Notes under the pieces: generated by a model
What the model saw: only the letters and a program-made list of their open reading frames with translations
Told to the model about the DNA's origin: nothing
Databases searched by the model: none
Assembly: GCF_030867145.1 (NCBI RefSeq)
Contig: NC_134454.1
Coordinates: 69,794,308-69,858,307 of the forward strand
Length of the DNA stretch: 64,000 nt
From: Opisthocomus hoazin
Lineage: Eukaryota > Chordata > Aves > Opisthocomiformes > Opisthocomidae
Direction: 5' to 3'
Program-made: the position numbers and the translations under genes
Shown here: positions 1 through 13,227 of the stretch, one piece after another
Numbering within the stretch: position 1 is the stretch's first letter
How the letters are laid out: each line of letters opens with the position of its first letter

Positions 1-925
1 TTAGTTATAGGGATGAAAGAAACAAAGGGAGAAATTCAGACTGCACTCAGCCCTAAATTGTGGTGGCTCAGATAAAAAGGAATATTAATCACCTCCTAGT
101 TTTTATTAATTTTTTTAACTAAACTGATCTTTCTCATTCAGTGTTTAGAACTGTACTCTTATCTTTGCTCTTATAGTTTAGAAAAGATGGACTATAAGCT
201 AGATCAGATATTAATATCTTCATGACTGCTGGTAATTGTTTCTAGTGCTTCTGTATTTGTTAGATGGTCCCTAACATGTGAAAACAGGATGTTTAATCCA
301 TTAATCCCCTACTTATTCCCAAAAGAAGAAGTCCAAATTCAGCCTTGATTCATTTGATAAAAATCTATCCTCGCAACTAAAAATCTCTACACAGAATTCA
401 TCCAAACAGAATCACAAAATTGCATGTACAGCCAACAATTTGCTGGTATTCCTTGAAGTCTGGGTCCTCCATCTCTACCTAAAATTTCTTTCTAATGTCA
501 TTGCACTCCTCTAAATCCTAAGCAGTATCATTAGCAAGACAAAGAGAGATTATAGGCTTGAACCATTTCGCAGGAAAATGCTACTATCTAACAGGAGAAG
601 TTGCAGCACATCATTAACTAAAACTGCTCAGCAATAGCTATAATTTCAAGGAAGTACTGCATGAGGCCATTGCAAAAAAACAGACAGCTCAGTCTAAGCA
701 GTATCTTGTGTACTTTACTGGTTGTAGTACACCTCTCCCTCACAAAAGGGGTTCCCCTCAATGGGATTTAGCATGTCAACAGGAATGTACGAAGGGACAA
801 CTCCTAACTGTGACAAGCTGGTCATTAGGACAGATTTACAGACCACCAAATTATGGGTTTCAGAGACTGCGAAGCTCTGCACCTCAGAGAGCAGGTCCTT
901 AGCTACACAGCGTAAGGACTTTCAG

Positions 926-952
926 CACACACACACACACATGCATGCATGC
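926..952 (+). repeat. (CA)n followed by (ATGC)n simple repeat
   Basis: Eight CA units (926-941) are followed by about three ATGC units. Confidence 0.9.
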
Positions 953-2329
953 ACAGACATGCAAATCTGTCCATCATTGCTGCACCAAAAACTGCAGTCC
1001 TCTACTGAGTGGATTAGCTGTCCTTTGATTTCTGAGAGACAGGTGAGAAGTGTTAAACCCAAGAGAAGATCGGGGCTTAGGAATGAAATGCACAAGCTCA
1101 AAGCTTTTAAAACTTACCCCCAAAAAATTCTTTGTGCTTAGAGTATTCTTTGGAAGAAGAGAGGAAACTCATGTGTACAAAGTATAGACTATCTGCATCT
1201 ACTAGCTTGGGGATTAAGAAGAACCACATCAGCTGGAGAAGTGAAAAAGTAAGTGTTGATTCCTATCATCTTAGGGTTTCTTAGGCATTTTTTGAGGCTG
1301 TACTCATCTAAACTGTGAGGCAAGCTCCCCTACATGGCACATGGAAAAGGAGGTGTACTGCCTTCTTTAAGGAACAGTGTCCAGCTGTCAGATGACTCAG
1401 GATCAATTCCTGATATTTCTACAGACTTCCTTTATGTCTTTGGACAAGTAACATGATTTGTCAGTGTAATTTCTGATAAATCCTCTAAAGTGGATTGGAT
1501 ACTTTTCTTGCACACTTATTTTAATAGCATCAATATGCATGCAATAAGAATCCCATCATTTCTTTGGGTGCCTGCATCATTAATCCGTATTTATTGTCTA
1601 CTAAATATGCAGGTTTTCCACAGAGCTAAGCATTTGCAAGTCGTCCTGACCTCAGCTCAGTGCTTCCAAAATAGGCCTTACACACAATTAGAAAATTCTG
1701 ACATCACACTAAAAGTTCAAAAGCGATGTGAAAGGCTAATTAGCACTTTAGAAGTGACTTCAAAGCTTGTGTGTCATAGAAAGCCAGAACAACAAAGGGT
1801 TGGTTTTCACCAAATTAAGAATCAAAAGCAAAACAGAATCAGCCTAGCAGGGGAGGAAGAGCTAATATGCTGCTCCCAAGACCCAAGCTATTTATGCTGC
1901 ATAGCACTGAACTGCACCAAATGTTGGCATGAGCACTGGGTCAAAGCAAAAATCTATTTTGCTTAGTAACCCATTTTGAGCAATATTAATGATATATGCT
2001 TTAAAAACGGGGCAATTACAGAGTGATCTTCTCTCTTGCTCTGGGCTATCCTGGGGTCTCTAAACAGAGGGAGATCTCTTTCAGGGCTTCTAACTGCCTA
2101 AAACACTTCTGTAAACCTGGATTTGATTCATGAATAATTGAACTGATCGTGAAAACCTTAGAGGCTTTGGACAGCCTTTGCAGGATGCATTTGCTAGATA
2201 CTCTTAATGAGAGTACCAAAATGAGAAGCATAGGCACAGCGGTGTAGTAAGAGCTGACACAGCTGGAGACCGTGATTGCAGGGTGACAAAGACTTCTGAA
2301 AAGGCACCAGTTAAAGGTGAACTCATTAT

Positions 2330-2344
2330 AAAAAAAAAAAAAAA
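2330..2344 (+). repeat. A15 homopolymer
   Basis: A run of 15 A in otherwise unremarkable intergenic sequence. Confidence 0.85.
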
Positions 2345-5300
2345 TGACAGTTTTTCCAGGTTTTGGCAATTTGTTCTATCTGGAATACACTAGCCTTTTT
2401 TTTTTTGTTCCAATACAATGTTCAGGGTTTTTTGGGGGGACGAGGGTCTCATGATTATAAGTCTCTTTATTTTTCAAAATGAGACTTTTTTTTCCTCAGA
2501 ACTATAAATTAGAAGTGCAAGAGAGAGAAAATTGTGTATAATTAACTCTCATTGCAAAGACAAAAGTTCAGGCATAACAATTGAGTTCCACATGGAAAGA
2601 ACAGTTAAGAAAATTACACTTTTTCAAAAACGTCATGGAAAACCTGGCATTTAAAATACAACAGTGGAAGAAAAATAAGACAACAGACACTGAAGAGACA
2701 TGAAAAAGGCTCTCAGACTTCTCTGGCACTGGATGTGTTTTCATGTGAAGGCATCTTTTTAATAACCACTTTCCATTTTTGGCTGTATGTGCAAAGCTTA
2801 AAAACATTTTGTCATTGTGTGGACCACTTTTTGAATGAAGTGTTGGCCAATCTATAACAGTAAGACTGATAAGTTTATTTCTAAAGAAAACATGTCTGGG
2901 TACACTGGGTTCCGTGCAGAGGTCTCCTGTACTGATTAAATCACTGTGCAGTAATGCAGTTTTCTTCATATCTGCATTCATTGGCCAAAATTCTGTCCTT
3001 GTCTATACTTTAAGTAAATCTCCTAAGTTTTATGTTTGCAGCTATGTAATTTCCAGCGTCAATTTGTTAAAATAGATATACTACAGGACTTCTAAGTCCT
3101 GTATCTCTCATTTACTAAAAGCACACTGTCTTTCTGACCAGAAGAATATGTGTCTTTAAATTCCAAAAATATATTTTTCAAAAGATGTTGGAAAGTATAA
3201 ATAATTTATTTTCTCTAACAATAATTCACAAAAGTTTGATAGTAATGTGTTTATTCACAATGTTTTATAGTGAGTTAATAGTATTTTGCAATAGAAAAGT
3301 AATCCAGCAAAAATTCACTCGATCTTTTCAGTTTGAAAATGTTCTGTTTTAATGAAGAACTTGTTGGCGCTTTAAAGAAAAAATTTTGGTACAGATTTGG
3401 ACCTCTCCTCAAAGTCCACATGAACCGACTGCTGTTTCACAGGAAGTAATCTGCTGGGCCCTAATTCATAGTCCCATTCTCTACTGAGAGATAAGGCCTG
3501 TTGTTTCAGAGAACTGTCCAGGTTTGCCTCAGTGCTTACCAGCCATCTTCTAACCAGCTTCAATGGTAGTTTTACCACAAAGCATTAGTAAGCCTAGGTT
3601 TGCACCACATAGTTATCAGGCGCTGCTGGCACCAAGGCACTGGAGGTGCCCCAGATGCCAACACGACAAAGGCCATGTGTTCTGTTCCTGGAGTAATCTG
3701 TGTGTTGGAGGACACACCACCAGACGTAACTTTTATTGGATAGTCAAAGTCTCTGATTTTCTTTTAGCCAGTTGTGAGAAAGCCAATTCATTCCCTGGAG
3801 GGGATTTAGGGGATGAACACCATGGGTTAAAGCCAGTGATATTATCCTCACTCACCCAGGACAGTGGGCAGAGTGAAGTCTAGGCACAGCCAGAGCTTCC
3901 CTGTTACTTCTAAGAAAACTGCATATTTGCTTCACACACAGTCTAGACACAGAGGCTTTAATTAAAACTACCTTATAGATACAGCCTGAGAGGGAACAAC
4001 TGTTGAAAAATGTTTGTAGTAATGAAATAGGAGCTTTTGTTCAAAGCAGATTACTTCCATTTTTTGCAGATTAAATTTTCTCAAAATCCATCACAAACCT
4101 TCTTGACCCTTTGCTTCCCACAGATGATGAAATACTATAAGACTTCGGTGAGCACGCACAGCTAATCCACTTTGGAAAGATGTGGTATTACCCTGGGAAT
4201 TATGGGAGATGTTTAGCCCATTTTGTTCCAAAAATAATTAGGGTAGATTATGAATAATATTTCCTGATAGTCAGTTGAAATATATCAGCCATCATTCTGA
4301 TTTCTTGAAATAGAAAACACATGAAAGCTTCCTGGTTCAACTTTGTTTATTAAATCAATTTATCTGAAAAGTATGTAACTTGTTGAGCATAAAGAAGAAA
4401 ATTTGGTACAGTCCTAATTATCATCAGTCAAATGGAGATGTCTTTTGCTCTTTGCTGTAGTCTAAATACTGAAGAAATGTATAATCATAGCTGTTGAGCA
4501 CTCTCTACATTATCATATCTATAGATACTATGTAAATAGAAAAAAATTTCATTTCAGTTATTTGTTTCCATGTATTACTAGAGACACAATAGGATGCAAT
4601 ATAGAAATGTAGTATACAGAGATCACTGTACATGGGAGGTACTCAACTTCTGTACAGAAAGCACAAGATAACAGGTACTCTGCCTGCTCAGATGAGCGCA
4701 TGTTTGTCTTTCAAAGGTGCGTAAAAAGTGCAGAATCATTTGCCTTTCTAGTTGAACCAAACAACACATGGTAATCCAGCTGCATAGGTGAGCTGTGTGT
4801 TGGCTGACATTCACTTTGTTTACAGTCACCTGAAATGTAGGTGTCCAGTCTAACAGGGTTACCTACATTTCCTCCACAGTTAGTGAAAAGGGATACAGAC
4901 CTTTAAAGGCCAGTTCAGTCTGTGTAACCTATGAGGAACTAATTAACTTACAGAATTGGCTTTGTGTGCTGGCGCCAAAGGGAACCTGAGATGATATGCA
5001 CAGGCAAAAAACCTAACTTTCATTTGATTCCTGCTTGTTGTACCTTCATCTCTGTAATGCCCTTGCCACTCGGTTCCTCCAGAATCACGGGTACACAGAT
5101 CCTTCTGGAGTACTTAAAGCCTACCAGGCACTGGTTTGCTCTTTGAAAGTCCATTCAGGCATGCTGTGCATAGAGCACACATGCTATATAAACATCTTCC
5201 AGCTCCAATATCTGCACAGAATGGTTTTCAGAGCCTTTGGGCCCTGTGCCACTCCCGCAGCAACAGAGAGACTCCCATTGGCTTCATCTGCTAGAGAACA

Positions 5301-8300
5301 AGCTCAGATGAGAAGGAAAGCCTGAGAGTTATCCTACCCCCTAATAAAGAGGAACATCTGACCTACAAAAGTATGCATTGCATTTTTATAACTACTTTAT
5401 CAAATTTGCTTTGAAGTAATAGGATTATAAGGATACTCCAAAAATTTTTCACCTGCCCATCACAATCCTTCTAAGTGTATTACCTCACATTGCAGGGTTT
5501 GGAGGAGTACATATGATTTAGTGAGATTTAAAGTTTGAAAAACATCAAAGTGACAGAATCCTTTTCTTTTGCAGAGAAACACTACTGATTCTGTGGGGGG
5601 GGAAACACAAAACATTAACATGAGCCATCAGTGGTTTAAAAACTAAGTTCTGCTTTTGAAAGTTCAGAATGAGAAAGTGATTATTCAGACATCATCTTTA
5701 AATGAGAACTTAATGTATCCCGAAACAGATGGTTCACAGTTAATGTTTCCTGTTTCTAAAATAATCTATTCAGTATCACAAAACAACAACTTTCGACAGC
5801 TACTAAAAACGAATACTAATTATAGCAGGAAGATATAACCATTCACTGTGCCCCAAAATCATTAATAAATCAACATGCACATTCAGAGATGACAGCAACA
5901 GTCACAATAAATGGAACCTTATTTTGTGTGTGTGTTTTTAAACTAAACAGACTTCGTCATCTGTGGTTCATCATTCTGGGATCATTGCCATTATTTTATT
6001 CAAGATTTTCTATCTGCTTTTAATAAATTAATGAGGTGTTAGAAAAATCCTTATGTGAATGGAAAGAATGTATGACCACTGTCTATATAGCAATCCCAGT
6101 ATTCTATCAGCTGCCATTACTCTTCTCAGAAAACATCACAGATGACTACTAACCCACCATGTGCTGAACTGCCTTACTAACCCTCCTCTAGAAAACCATA
6201 CACACTTCTGTGACAACAACTTGTGCTCCTGATTTCAGCTTTCCCAGACAGACCACTCCGGATGAAGTCCTCAATACTGGATGTCTGTTTCAGACAACAT
6301 TTCTGTAATTTTTCAGCAAAAAAACATTATTTTTATTGGAGAAAGAAGTCAGGAAAAAAGAAATCACTTGAAATCCATGAATCCTTCTTAGAACATGTCT
6401 AGGATCAGAGGCAAATATGAGACAGGGGCAAGGAAGCGAGGATCAACATTAGTCATTTTAAATACCTTTGCAATTCCCATGAATCAGGGCAACTTACACA
6501 CCAGGGGCCTGCTGCCTATGCTTTGGCTGTTCAAAGCTCCAGCTGCCCCAGGAACAGCTGAGCCTTCAACAACCAGGTGTTGCTTTGGCTGGCTGGTGAG
6601 TTGGGCTCTCAGTCATACAAGGACAGATAAGGGCAGGCACTGAGCACCACACACAAGAGTCACCAATGGACCACCTTCTGATCCTCGCATGGCCTGGAAG
6701 CAGCAGGCTTTGGACCAGCTGGCAGGAGAGGTAAGAGCCCCATCAGATGAGAGGCAGGAGACATGACCGCGATGAGGACTCTGCCCTGCTTTGCCAGGAC
6801 TCTTCCCCGGCTTGCTTGTTAGGCACCTCCAAAAGCAACGTAAATAAGGCTGTTCCTGACAAAAGGAGCCTCTTCTGCCCTTCCCCTTCAGCAGAAGGCA
6901 GAGAACCTGGGCCAGAAGCAGGATATGTCATCTTGTAATTAGAGATGGTGCTGTAATGCATATGCTAAATAAGGTTGCTCAAAACACTGTGATTTTGGCA
7001 TTCCTTATGTTACAAACACTTAACCTTGCAACCCTAATATCTCCTGATATCTCCTTTCTACATAGTTTTTGTGTCAGTGCACTGTTACATATAAACAAAA
7101 CAGAAAATCAGTATATCCTTGAATATTTAAGCGTAATGGCTGAGGTCAATGGTATTCCCTGAAGAACGGATGACATGGTAAGATAGTTCGTGGACTAAGG
7201 AGAAGCTGGGAACTATTAGGAAAGCATAAAATACCTGAGAAATACTATGGTGTGTTTCCGAACCGGGACGAGGTTGCCGTTTCTTTAGCAGGAATGTCTG
7301 TGAACTTCAATTTTGGGAGTTTGGCTGTAATCTGTAAAGCACGGACAGAGGAGAACAAGTCTTGTTCCTAACCTTGGTGCAACGAGAGCACAGAGGCCTT
7401 TGCTATTAAACAAAGGCAGAGAAGAGATTAAACCTTCTTGTTTGAAAATTATTAGCGTGTCATTCAGTCAGATCACCCCTGAGCAGAACTGAACATCCCC
7501 ACTGAAGCGGCAGTTTGAAACATTTTTCTCTGGCTGGCTTAATTTGATATAATCCCCTGAATCTATTAAAGTAATACCAGCTGTCAGATATTTTTCACTG
7601 TGTTCTGTTCTCTACTTGCTCTTTTTATGCCTGAGTCTAAACACTGTACCAGCTAGGATACTGCTGATGTCAAATGTTTTTACTTTGCACCTTAAATTAG
7701 TCTGAAGTAAAAGATGTCAAATCAATATCTTGTTTGACGTCATTGGGTCAATTTGTGTAATCTGATGGGGAAAATAAAAGTTCTTTTTTCAAGTTAGTGA
7801 TGGAAAGCAACTAACCCAGATTCTTGGACTGTATTAATGACTCATTATTGTAATAGTAATAAATGCAACTTTCGTGCTAGATCTAGAAGGAAATATATTT
7901 CATACAGTGCTCAGAAATGATCCCATCTGGACCAGCATGCCATCACAACACTTCCTAGAATGTCAGGACTGGAAATTTATTTATACATACACACAAACAC
8001 AGACACAGAGAGAGCAAAGAGATGTTATGATATAATTTCTAGATTTCTAGCAGTTCCATACACAGCGTGATTTAGAACAAAATAAAGATAAACAGGTAAC
8101 AAAAAAATCTTTAAAAGGGTGAAGTTTGTGGGTGGAAACAGTGCAATATCCCTGAGAATTTTCGCAAATGTGGTCCTTGGGGCTGAAGCCTGGATGCCAC
8201 CGATGCCAATGAAAGCTTTACCTTTGCAGGTAAAGGATCCAGGTACCACTCGAGACAGGTGGAGGTCATGCATGCCAGGGGAGGTATGTGACACCCTACC

Positions 8301-10359
8301 CCCTTCCCATGCTCCTACAAAGGCGTAAAGCTCAATTTACTTCCTTAGTGAAACAAAGCACCACACATAGCTAAGCAGATCTTATATTCTATGGATAAAA
8401 ATAACAATAATATATCTTTAGCCTTGAATAAGAGGAAATACAGCAATCTTATCTGAGTCCCTGGCAGCCCTTATCTCAGAGACCACCACACAATGTTACG
8501 ATGCCTGCCCAGCGCCATGACAAGGGCTTTCTGCAGCAAGCACCAAGAACATTGCCTAGCCTGTGTACCGCTGCAAGCAAGAGTTGCAACATTCCCTGGC
8601 TCATATCACCATGGAAAAAGACAGTGCTGCTCAAAACAAAGGCTTCACCTGAGCCTCTGCGCTCACAGTGGGCAGCATGCTAAGTCCATGGGCCTGGCTG
8701 TGTTTCATTTAAGCAGCAGAAGGAGCACTCCCACAGCAACTCCATGCTCTCTGAATTTGTTACATGCAGCAGAAATCTGAGGCAGCTTCAGTGATGAGTT
8801 GTTTTCTGCTTCTACAGCACCAGGTAACTCTTTCAATCAAGAACACATAGAATTTCCTGCAAATCTGATCATATACAGATGAAAAAACAAGAAGAGATTT
8901 CAGCTCACATCCTGTAAGACCTATGTAAAGTTCAAGTCTTTTTAGAGAAAAGTGAAAATCTACGCATTTTCTGCTTAATTTCACCATCCACCACAGCAAC
9001 TCCATAGAGTTACACTGAAGGGAAATATTTACATACTCCAAAGGCTGAGTCAGTGTATTACTCAAGGCTGAACTTCAACAAACTAGCTTGAGGCACGACC
9101 AAATACTGAACTCCACAAAATTATTACTGGACAAAGTTAACATATTATAAAGTAGTTTACCGGGCAGGACTCAGCATCCACCCAGACGTGCACTTGCTTG
9201 TACAAAATAATGAGTTATGTATCAATAATTTCACAGTTAGTCAAAGAAGCTGGCAAGAAAGAGAAAAGACTGAAGAGGAAGCAATGTTTTAGAAGTAAAG
9301 AAGCATGGTGATGACACAAAAACTTTTAAGAACTGAGTGTAACTTTGTAAAGGAAATTGAATAATTGGCTACATTCAGCTACATAAGTCAGAACAGCTCC
9401 AATACCACAAGGATGGACAGATAGGACCTAAAATTAATTGAAATCAGAAGTAAACTATTGATTAAGCAAAATGCTAATACAGGGGACAAAGGGAAGATGG
9501 GAGTAATCGTATGAAAACTAAAATCACTTCAAATAAAGTGGAAGCAGAACTGAAAGATTTTGTGCATTCTTGATTAAAGCAATCAGATAAACTCCATTTC
9601 AAAACTTCTAAGGTTCTCCTCTATGAAATCTCGGCATTGGTAGCAAGTATTTTCCGTAAACTTCTCTAATAAGTGGAGGCACAATATGAGTGGATAACAG
9701 GAAATTAACATCCATAGTCAAAAGAATAGGGAGATAAAGTTAACTGGGCAAAACTACCTATGTTAGCTAAACCGCAGTGACATTTCAGGTTTTAAAGCAA
9801 ATTAGGAAAGGCAGTCTAGTGAAAGACAGAGTGACACAGAAACTGGAGAACACAAGTGTATCAAAGGCAAAGCCAGGCCAACCTATTAGCTTTCCCCAGA
9901 AAGAAAAACAAGCTTCTTGAAAAGCAAGCAAAGGAAACAAACTGTGGTAAACACAACCTAGCATGTTGTGGAAGACTACTTGCTCAACTGGAGCAGGGAT
10001 TGTTGCAAGAACTGCTAAGAAGGCATGCAAGCAGTTTCAGGAGAGCTGTCAATAAGCTGTGCGGTAAAGAGAACTGTCACTCCGGAGGGACACTCACCTC
10101 ACATATGTCTTAGAGCATCTGTGCTATTTCATTTTCTCATTAATGCTCTTGAGGTAAAGGATATAGGAGTTCACTAGTTAAATGTATCAATAAAAGCCTG
10201 AAGAGTAGGAAGATAAAAGCAGCAGAACACACTTCAAGAAGCAGGAGATCTCAGAGCCTGATTAACCAAAGCGCTGAGCCTTCCACATAAAAACTGACCC
10301 CTCCAGCTCAGCGTTTCCTTGACCTCACAGCAGTAGGATGCCTTCCTCACTTGTGAACT

Positions 10360-11085
10360 TGTTGGGTTTGCACGGCAAGGTTTTGGCAGCAGCTGGGCTA
10401 CAGGGGTGGCTGCTTTGAGAAGCTGCCAGAAGCTTCCCCCATGTTTGGCAGACCCAATGCCAGCCGGCTCCAAGGCAAGGCTGAGCCCACCAGCAGAGGT
10501 GGTAGCACCTCTGGGAGAACATAGTTAGGAAAAGGTGAAAAAAAACCTACAGCCTGAGAGGAGAGTGAGAATATGTGAGAGAAACAACTCTGCAGACACA
10601 AAGGTCAGTGGAGAAGAAAGGAGAGGAGCTGCTCCAGGCGCCAGAGCAGAGATTCCCCTGCAGCCCATGGCGAAGGCCATGGTGAGGCAGGCTGTGCCCG
10701 TGCGGCCCATGGAGGTCCATGGTGGAGCAGCTATCCACCTGCAGCCTGGGGAGGACTCTAGGCCAGAGCAGATGGATGCCCAGAGGAGGCTGTGACCCTG
10801 TGGGAAGCCCACGCTGGAGTGAGCTCCTGACAGGACCTGTGGACCCGTGGGGAGATGAGCCCATGCTGGAGCAGGTTTGCTAGCAGGACTTGCGACCCCA
10901 TGGGGGACCCATGCTGGAGCAGTCTGTTCTTGAAGGACTGCACCCCATGGAAAAGACATGTGGAAAGAATCCATGCTGGAGAATTTTGTGAAGAACTGCA
11001 GCTTGTGGGAAGGACCTACGTGTTTTGAAGATTTGGGTATATTTCTCATTATCCTACTCTGATTTGATTGGTAATAAATAACAGG
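10360..11085 (+). mobile_element. ERVL-type LTR, plus strand, with internal gap and truncated 3' end
   Basis: It starts with a TGTTGGG terminus at 10360. It continues through the block around 10560-10640 and a series of diverged short repeats built on a GCTGGAGCAG core (about 10690-11000). It ends shortly after an AATAAA at 11073-11078. I recognise the layout as a common bird endogenous retrovirus (ERVL-class) LTR. An internal stretch is absent at about 11020, where the sequence jumps to the part preceding the poly(A) signal. No viral internal genes are present, so this is a solo LTR remnant. Overlapping open frames here are composition effects. Confidence 0.75.
11073..11078 (+). promoter_or_regulatory. 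LTR poly(A) signal AATAAA
   Basis: The hexamer lies at the expected place near the end of the R region of the truncated LTR. It is probably non-functional in this context. Confidence 0.5.
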
Positions 11086-11252
11086 GGAGAGCACGAATGC
11101 AGTCCCCAACTACCACAAATTATGCAGCCGAGTTTCCTGCATTTGGGGAAATCACAGAGATCAGCACACCCAGAGTGCAGGGGAAGACCCTTGCCCTGGG
11201 AAAACCATCTGCCTGATCATGTTGTCTCCCCTGCCAGGTAAGTATTAAAACA

Positions 11253-11565
11253 CATTGCCTCCACCCCTCCCTCTTCCTGGGCTTAATTTCACTCCAGAAT
11301 TTATTCTACCTCCTCCCCCCAAGTGGTGCAGAGGGATGGGGCATGGGGGCTGTGGTCAGTTCATCACACGTTGTCTCTGCCACTCCTTCCTCCTCAGAGG
11401 GAGGACCCCTCACACTCTGCCCCTGCTCCAGCGTGGGGTCCCTCTCACGGGATACAGTCTCCATGACCTGCTGCAACGTGGGTGCTTCCCACGGGCTGCA
11501 GCTCTTCACAAACTGCACCAGTGTAGGTCCCCTCCACGGGGTGCAGTCCTTCAGGAACAGACTGG
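11253..11565 (-). mobile_element. ERVL-type LTR fragment, inverted
   Basis: Read on the minus strand this piece has the same GCTGGAGCAG-type repeats and a following GAGGAGGAAGG purine block. It overlaps the plus-strand copy by roughly 80-100 nt (11484-11564 versus about 10920-11020) and then carries the part missing from it. It therefore either derives from a rearrangement of one LTR or is a second, separate insertion. Confidence 0.72.
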
Positions 11566-11584
11566 AAACAAGGAGGATAGGAGT

Positions 11585-11749
11585 ACCTTAGCCAAGGATG
11601 GGAAAAGAGGGTTAGACTTGGAAAGTGTCAGCACAGTTTTGCAAAGGCAAGTCCTCTCTGCAAAACTCTTTGAGTTCTCTGGGTGGATCAGCAAATGTGT
11701 GGAAGAGGATGTATGGCTGACAGATAAACTCTCTGCATTCCTAACATTT
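11585..11749 (+). mobile_element. Old CR1/L3-like LINE, 5' piece (split by younger CR1)
   Basis: The stretch about 11610-11720 resembles the conserved block of an ancient amniote CR1 (text equivalent to the QHGF.KGKSCLTN..EFF region), heavily mutated. It is followed by the younger CR1, and the same old element resumes after 13228. Recognition is from memory of consensus-like copies; boundaries are approximate. Confidence 0.6.
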
Positions 11750-13227
11750 TCAGCAAGGTCATCCACCAAGAACTGTTCCTGGAGGACAGGAGAGGTGCCC
11801 GAGGACTGGAGAAAGGCCATTGTCACTCCTGTCTTCAAAAAGGGCAAGAAGGAGGACCCAGGGAACTACAGGCCGGTCAGCCTCACCTCCATCCCAGGAA
11901 AGGTGATGGAGCAGTTTACCCTGGAGCTCATCAACAAGCAAGTGGAGGAAAAGAAGGTTATCAGGAGTAGTCAGCATGGATTCACCAAGGGAAAATCATG
12001 CCTGACCAATCTGATAGCTTTCTACGATGACATGACTGGCTGGTAGATGAAGGGAGAGCCGTGGATGTTGTCTGCCTCGACTTCAGCAAGGCTTTTGACA
12101 CTGTGTCCCATAACATCTTCCTAGGGAAGCTCAGGAAGTGTGGGCTGGATGAGTGGTCGGTGAGGTGGATTGAGAACTGGCTGAATGGCAGAACTCAGAG
12201 GGTTGTCATCAGTGGTGCTGAGTCTAGTTGGAGGCCTGTAACTAGTGATGTCCCCAGGGGTCAGTACTGGGCCCAGTCTTGTTTAACTTCTTCATCAATG
12301 ACCTGGATGAAGAGTTAGAATGTACCCTCAGCAAGTTTGCTGATGACACCAAACTGGGAGGTGTGGTAGATACACCAGAAGGCTGTGCTGCCATTCAGTG
12401 TGACCTGGATAGGCTGGAAAGTTGGGCAGAGAGGAACCTGATGAGGTTCAACAAAGGCAAATGCAGGGTCCTGCACCTAGGGAGGAACAACCCCATGCAC
12501 CAGTACAGGCTTGGGGTGGACCTGCTGGAGAGCAGCTCTGTGGAGAGGGACCTGGGTGTCCTGGTGGATGACAGGTTGACCATGAGCCAGCAGTGTGCCC
12601 TGGCTGCCAAGAATGCCAATGGCATTCTGGGGTGCATTAGGAGGAGTGTGGCCAGCAGGACGAGGGAGGTTCTCCTTCCCCTCTACACTGCCCTAGTGAG
12701 GCCTCATCTGGAGTACTCTGTCCAGTTGTGGGCTCCCCAGTTCAAGAAAGATGAGGAGGTACTGGAGAGAGTCCAGCGGAGGGCTACAAGGATGGTGAGG
12801 GGACTGGAGCATCTCTCCTACGAGGAGAGGCTGAGGGAGCTGGGCTTGTTCAGCCTGAAGAAGAGAAGGCTGAGAGCGGACCTAATATATGCTTACAAAT
12901 ATCTGAAGGGTGGGTGTCAGGAGGATGGGGCCAAGCTCTTTTCAGTTGTGCCCAGCAACAGGACAAGGGGCAATGGGCACAAACTGAGGCACAGGAAGTT
13001 CTGTCTGAACATGAGGAAGAACTTCTTCCCTCTGAGGGTGACGGAGCACTGGAACAGGCTGCCCAGGGAGGTGGTGGAGTCTCCTTCTCTGGAGATATTC
13101 AAGACCCGCCTGGACAAGGTCCTGTGCAGCCTGCTGTAGGTGACCCTGCTTCGGCAGGAGGGTTGGACTAGATGACCCACAGAGGTCCCTTCCAATCCCT
13201 ACCATTCTGTGATTCTGTGATTCTGTA
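11750..13227 (+). mobile_element. CR1 LINE, 5'-truncated, reverse transcriptase ORF with two frameshifts and intact 3' tail
   Basis: Three successive plus-strand frames together read as the CR1 ORF2 reverse transcriptase. The first (to the stop at 12044-12046) has GEVPEDWRKAIVTPVFKKG and NYRPVSLTSIPGKVMEQ. The second (about 12037-12262) has LDFSKAFDTVSH and WLNGRTQRVVISG. The third (12263-13139) has [10 protein letters not shown], the catalytic FADD, and then a long C-terminal part to the stop at 13137-13139. Frame changes near 12040 and 12262 (the latter fits loss of one C in a C run) make it inactive. ORF1, the endonuclease and the first part of the RT are missing, as usual for 5'-truncated CR1. 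After the stop comes the typical hairpin-like 3' UTR and tandem ATTCTGTG octamers (13203-13227). The left edge is uncertain by about 30 nt. It sits inside an older CR1. Confidence 0.93.

Larger units (their letters stand above)
1..10359. other. Intergenic, no gene recognised
   Basis: AT-rich sequence with stop codons in all frames at random spacing. The longest frames (for example 1490-1966 plus, 158 codons) have no recognisable domain, no codon bias and no supporting splice structure. Apart from the short repeats listed, I see nothing identifiable. The 9.2-10.3 kb part may contain more of the old LINE found at 11.6-14.0 kb, but I could not confirm it. Confidence 0.6.

Noticed and set aside
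10525-11109. 194-codon minus-strand frame
   Set aside because: It lies antisense across an LTR remnant; the repeated GCTGGAGCAG units keep several frames open. No protein family resemblance.
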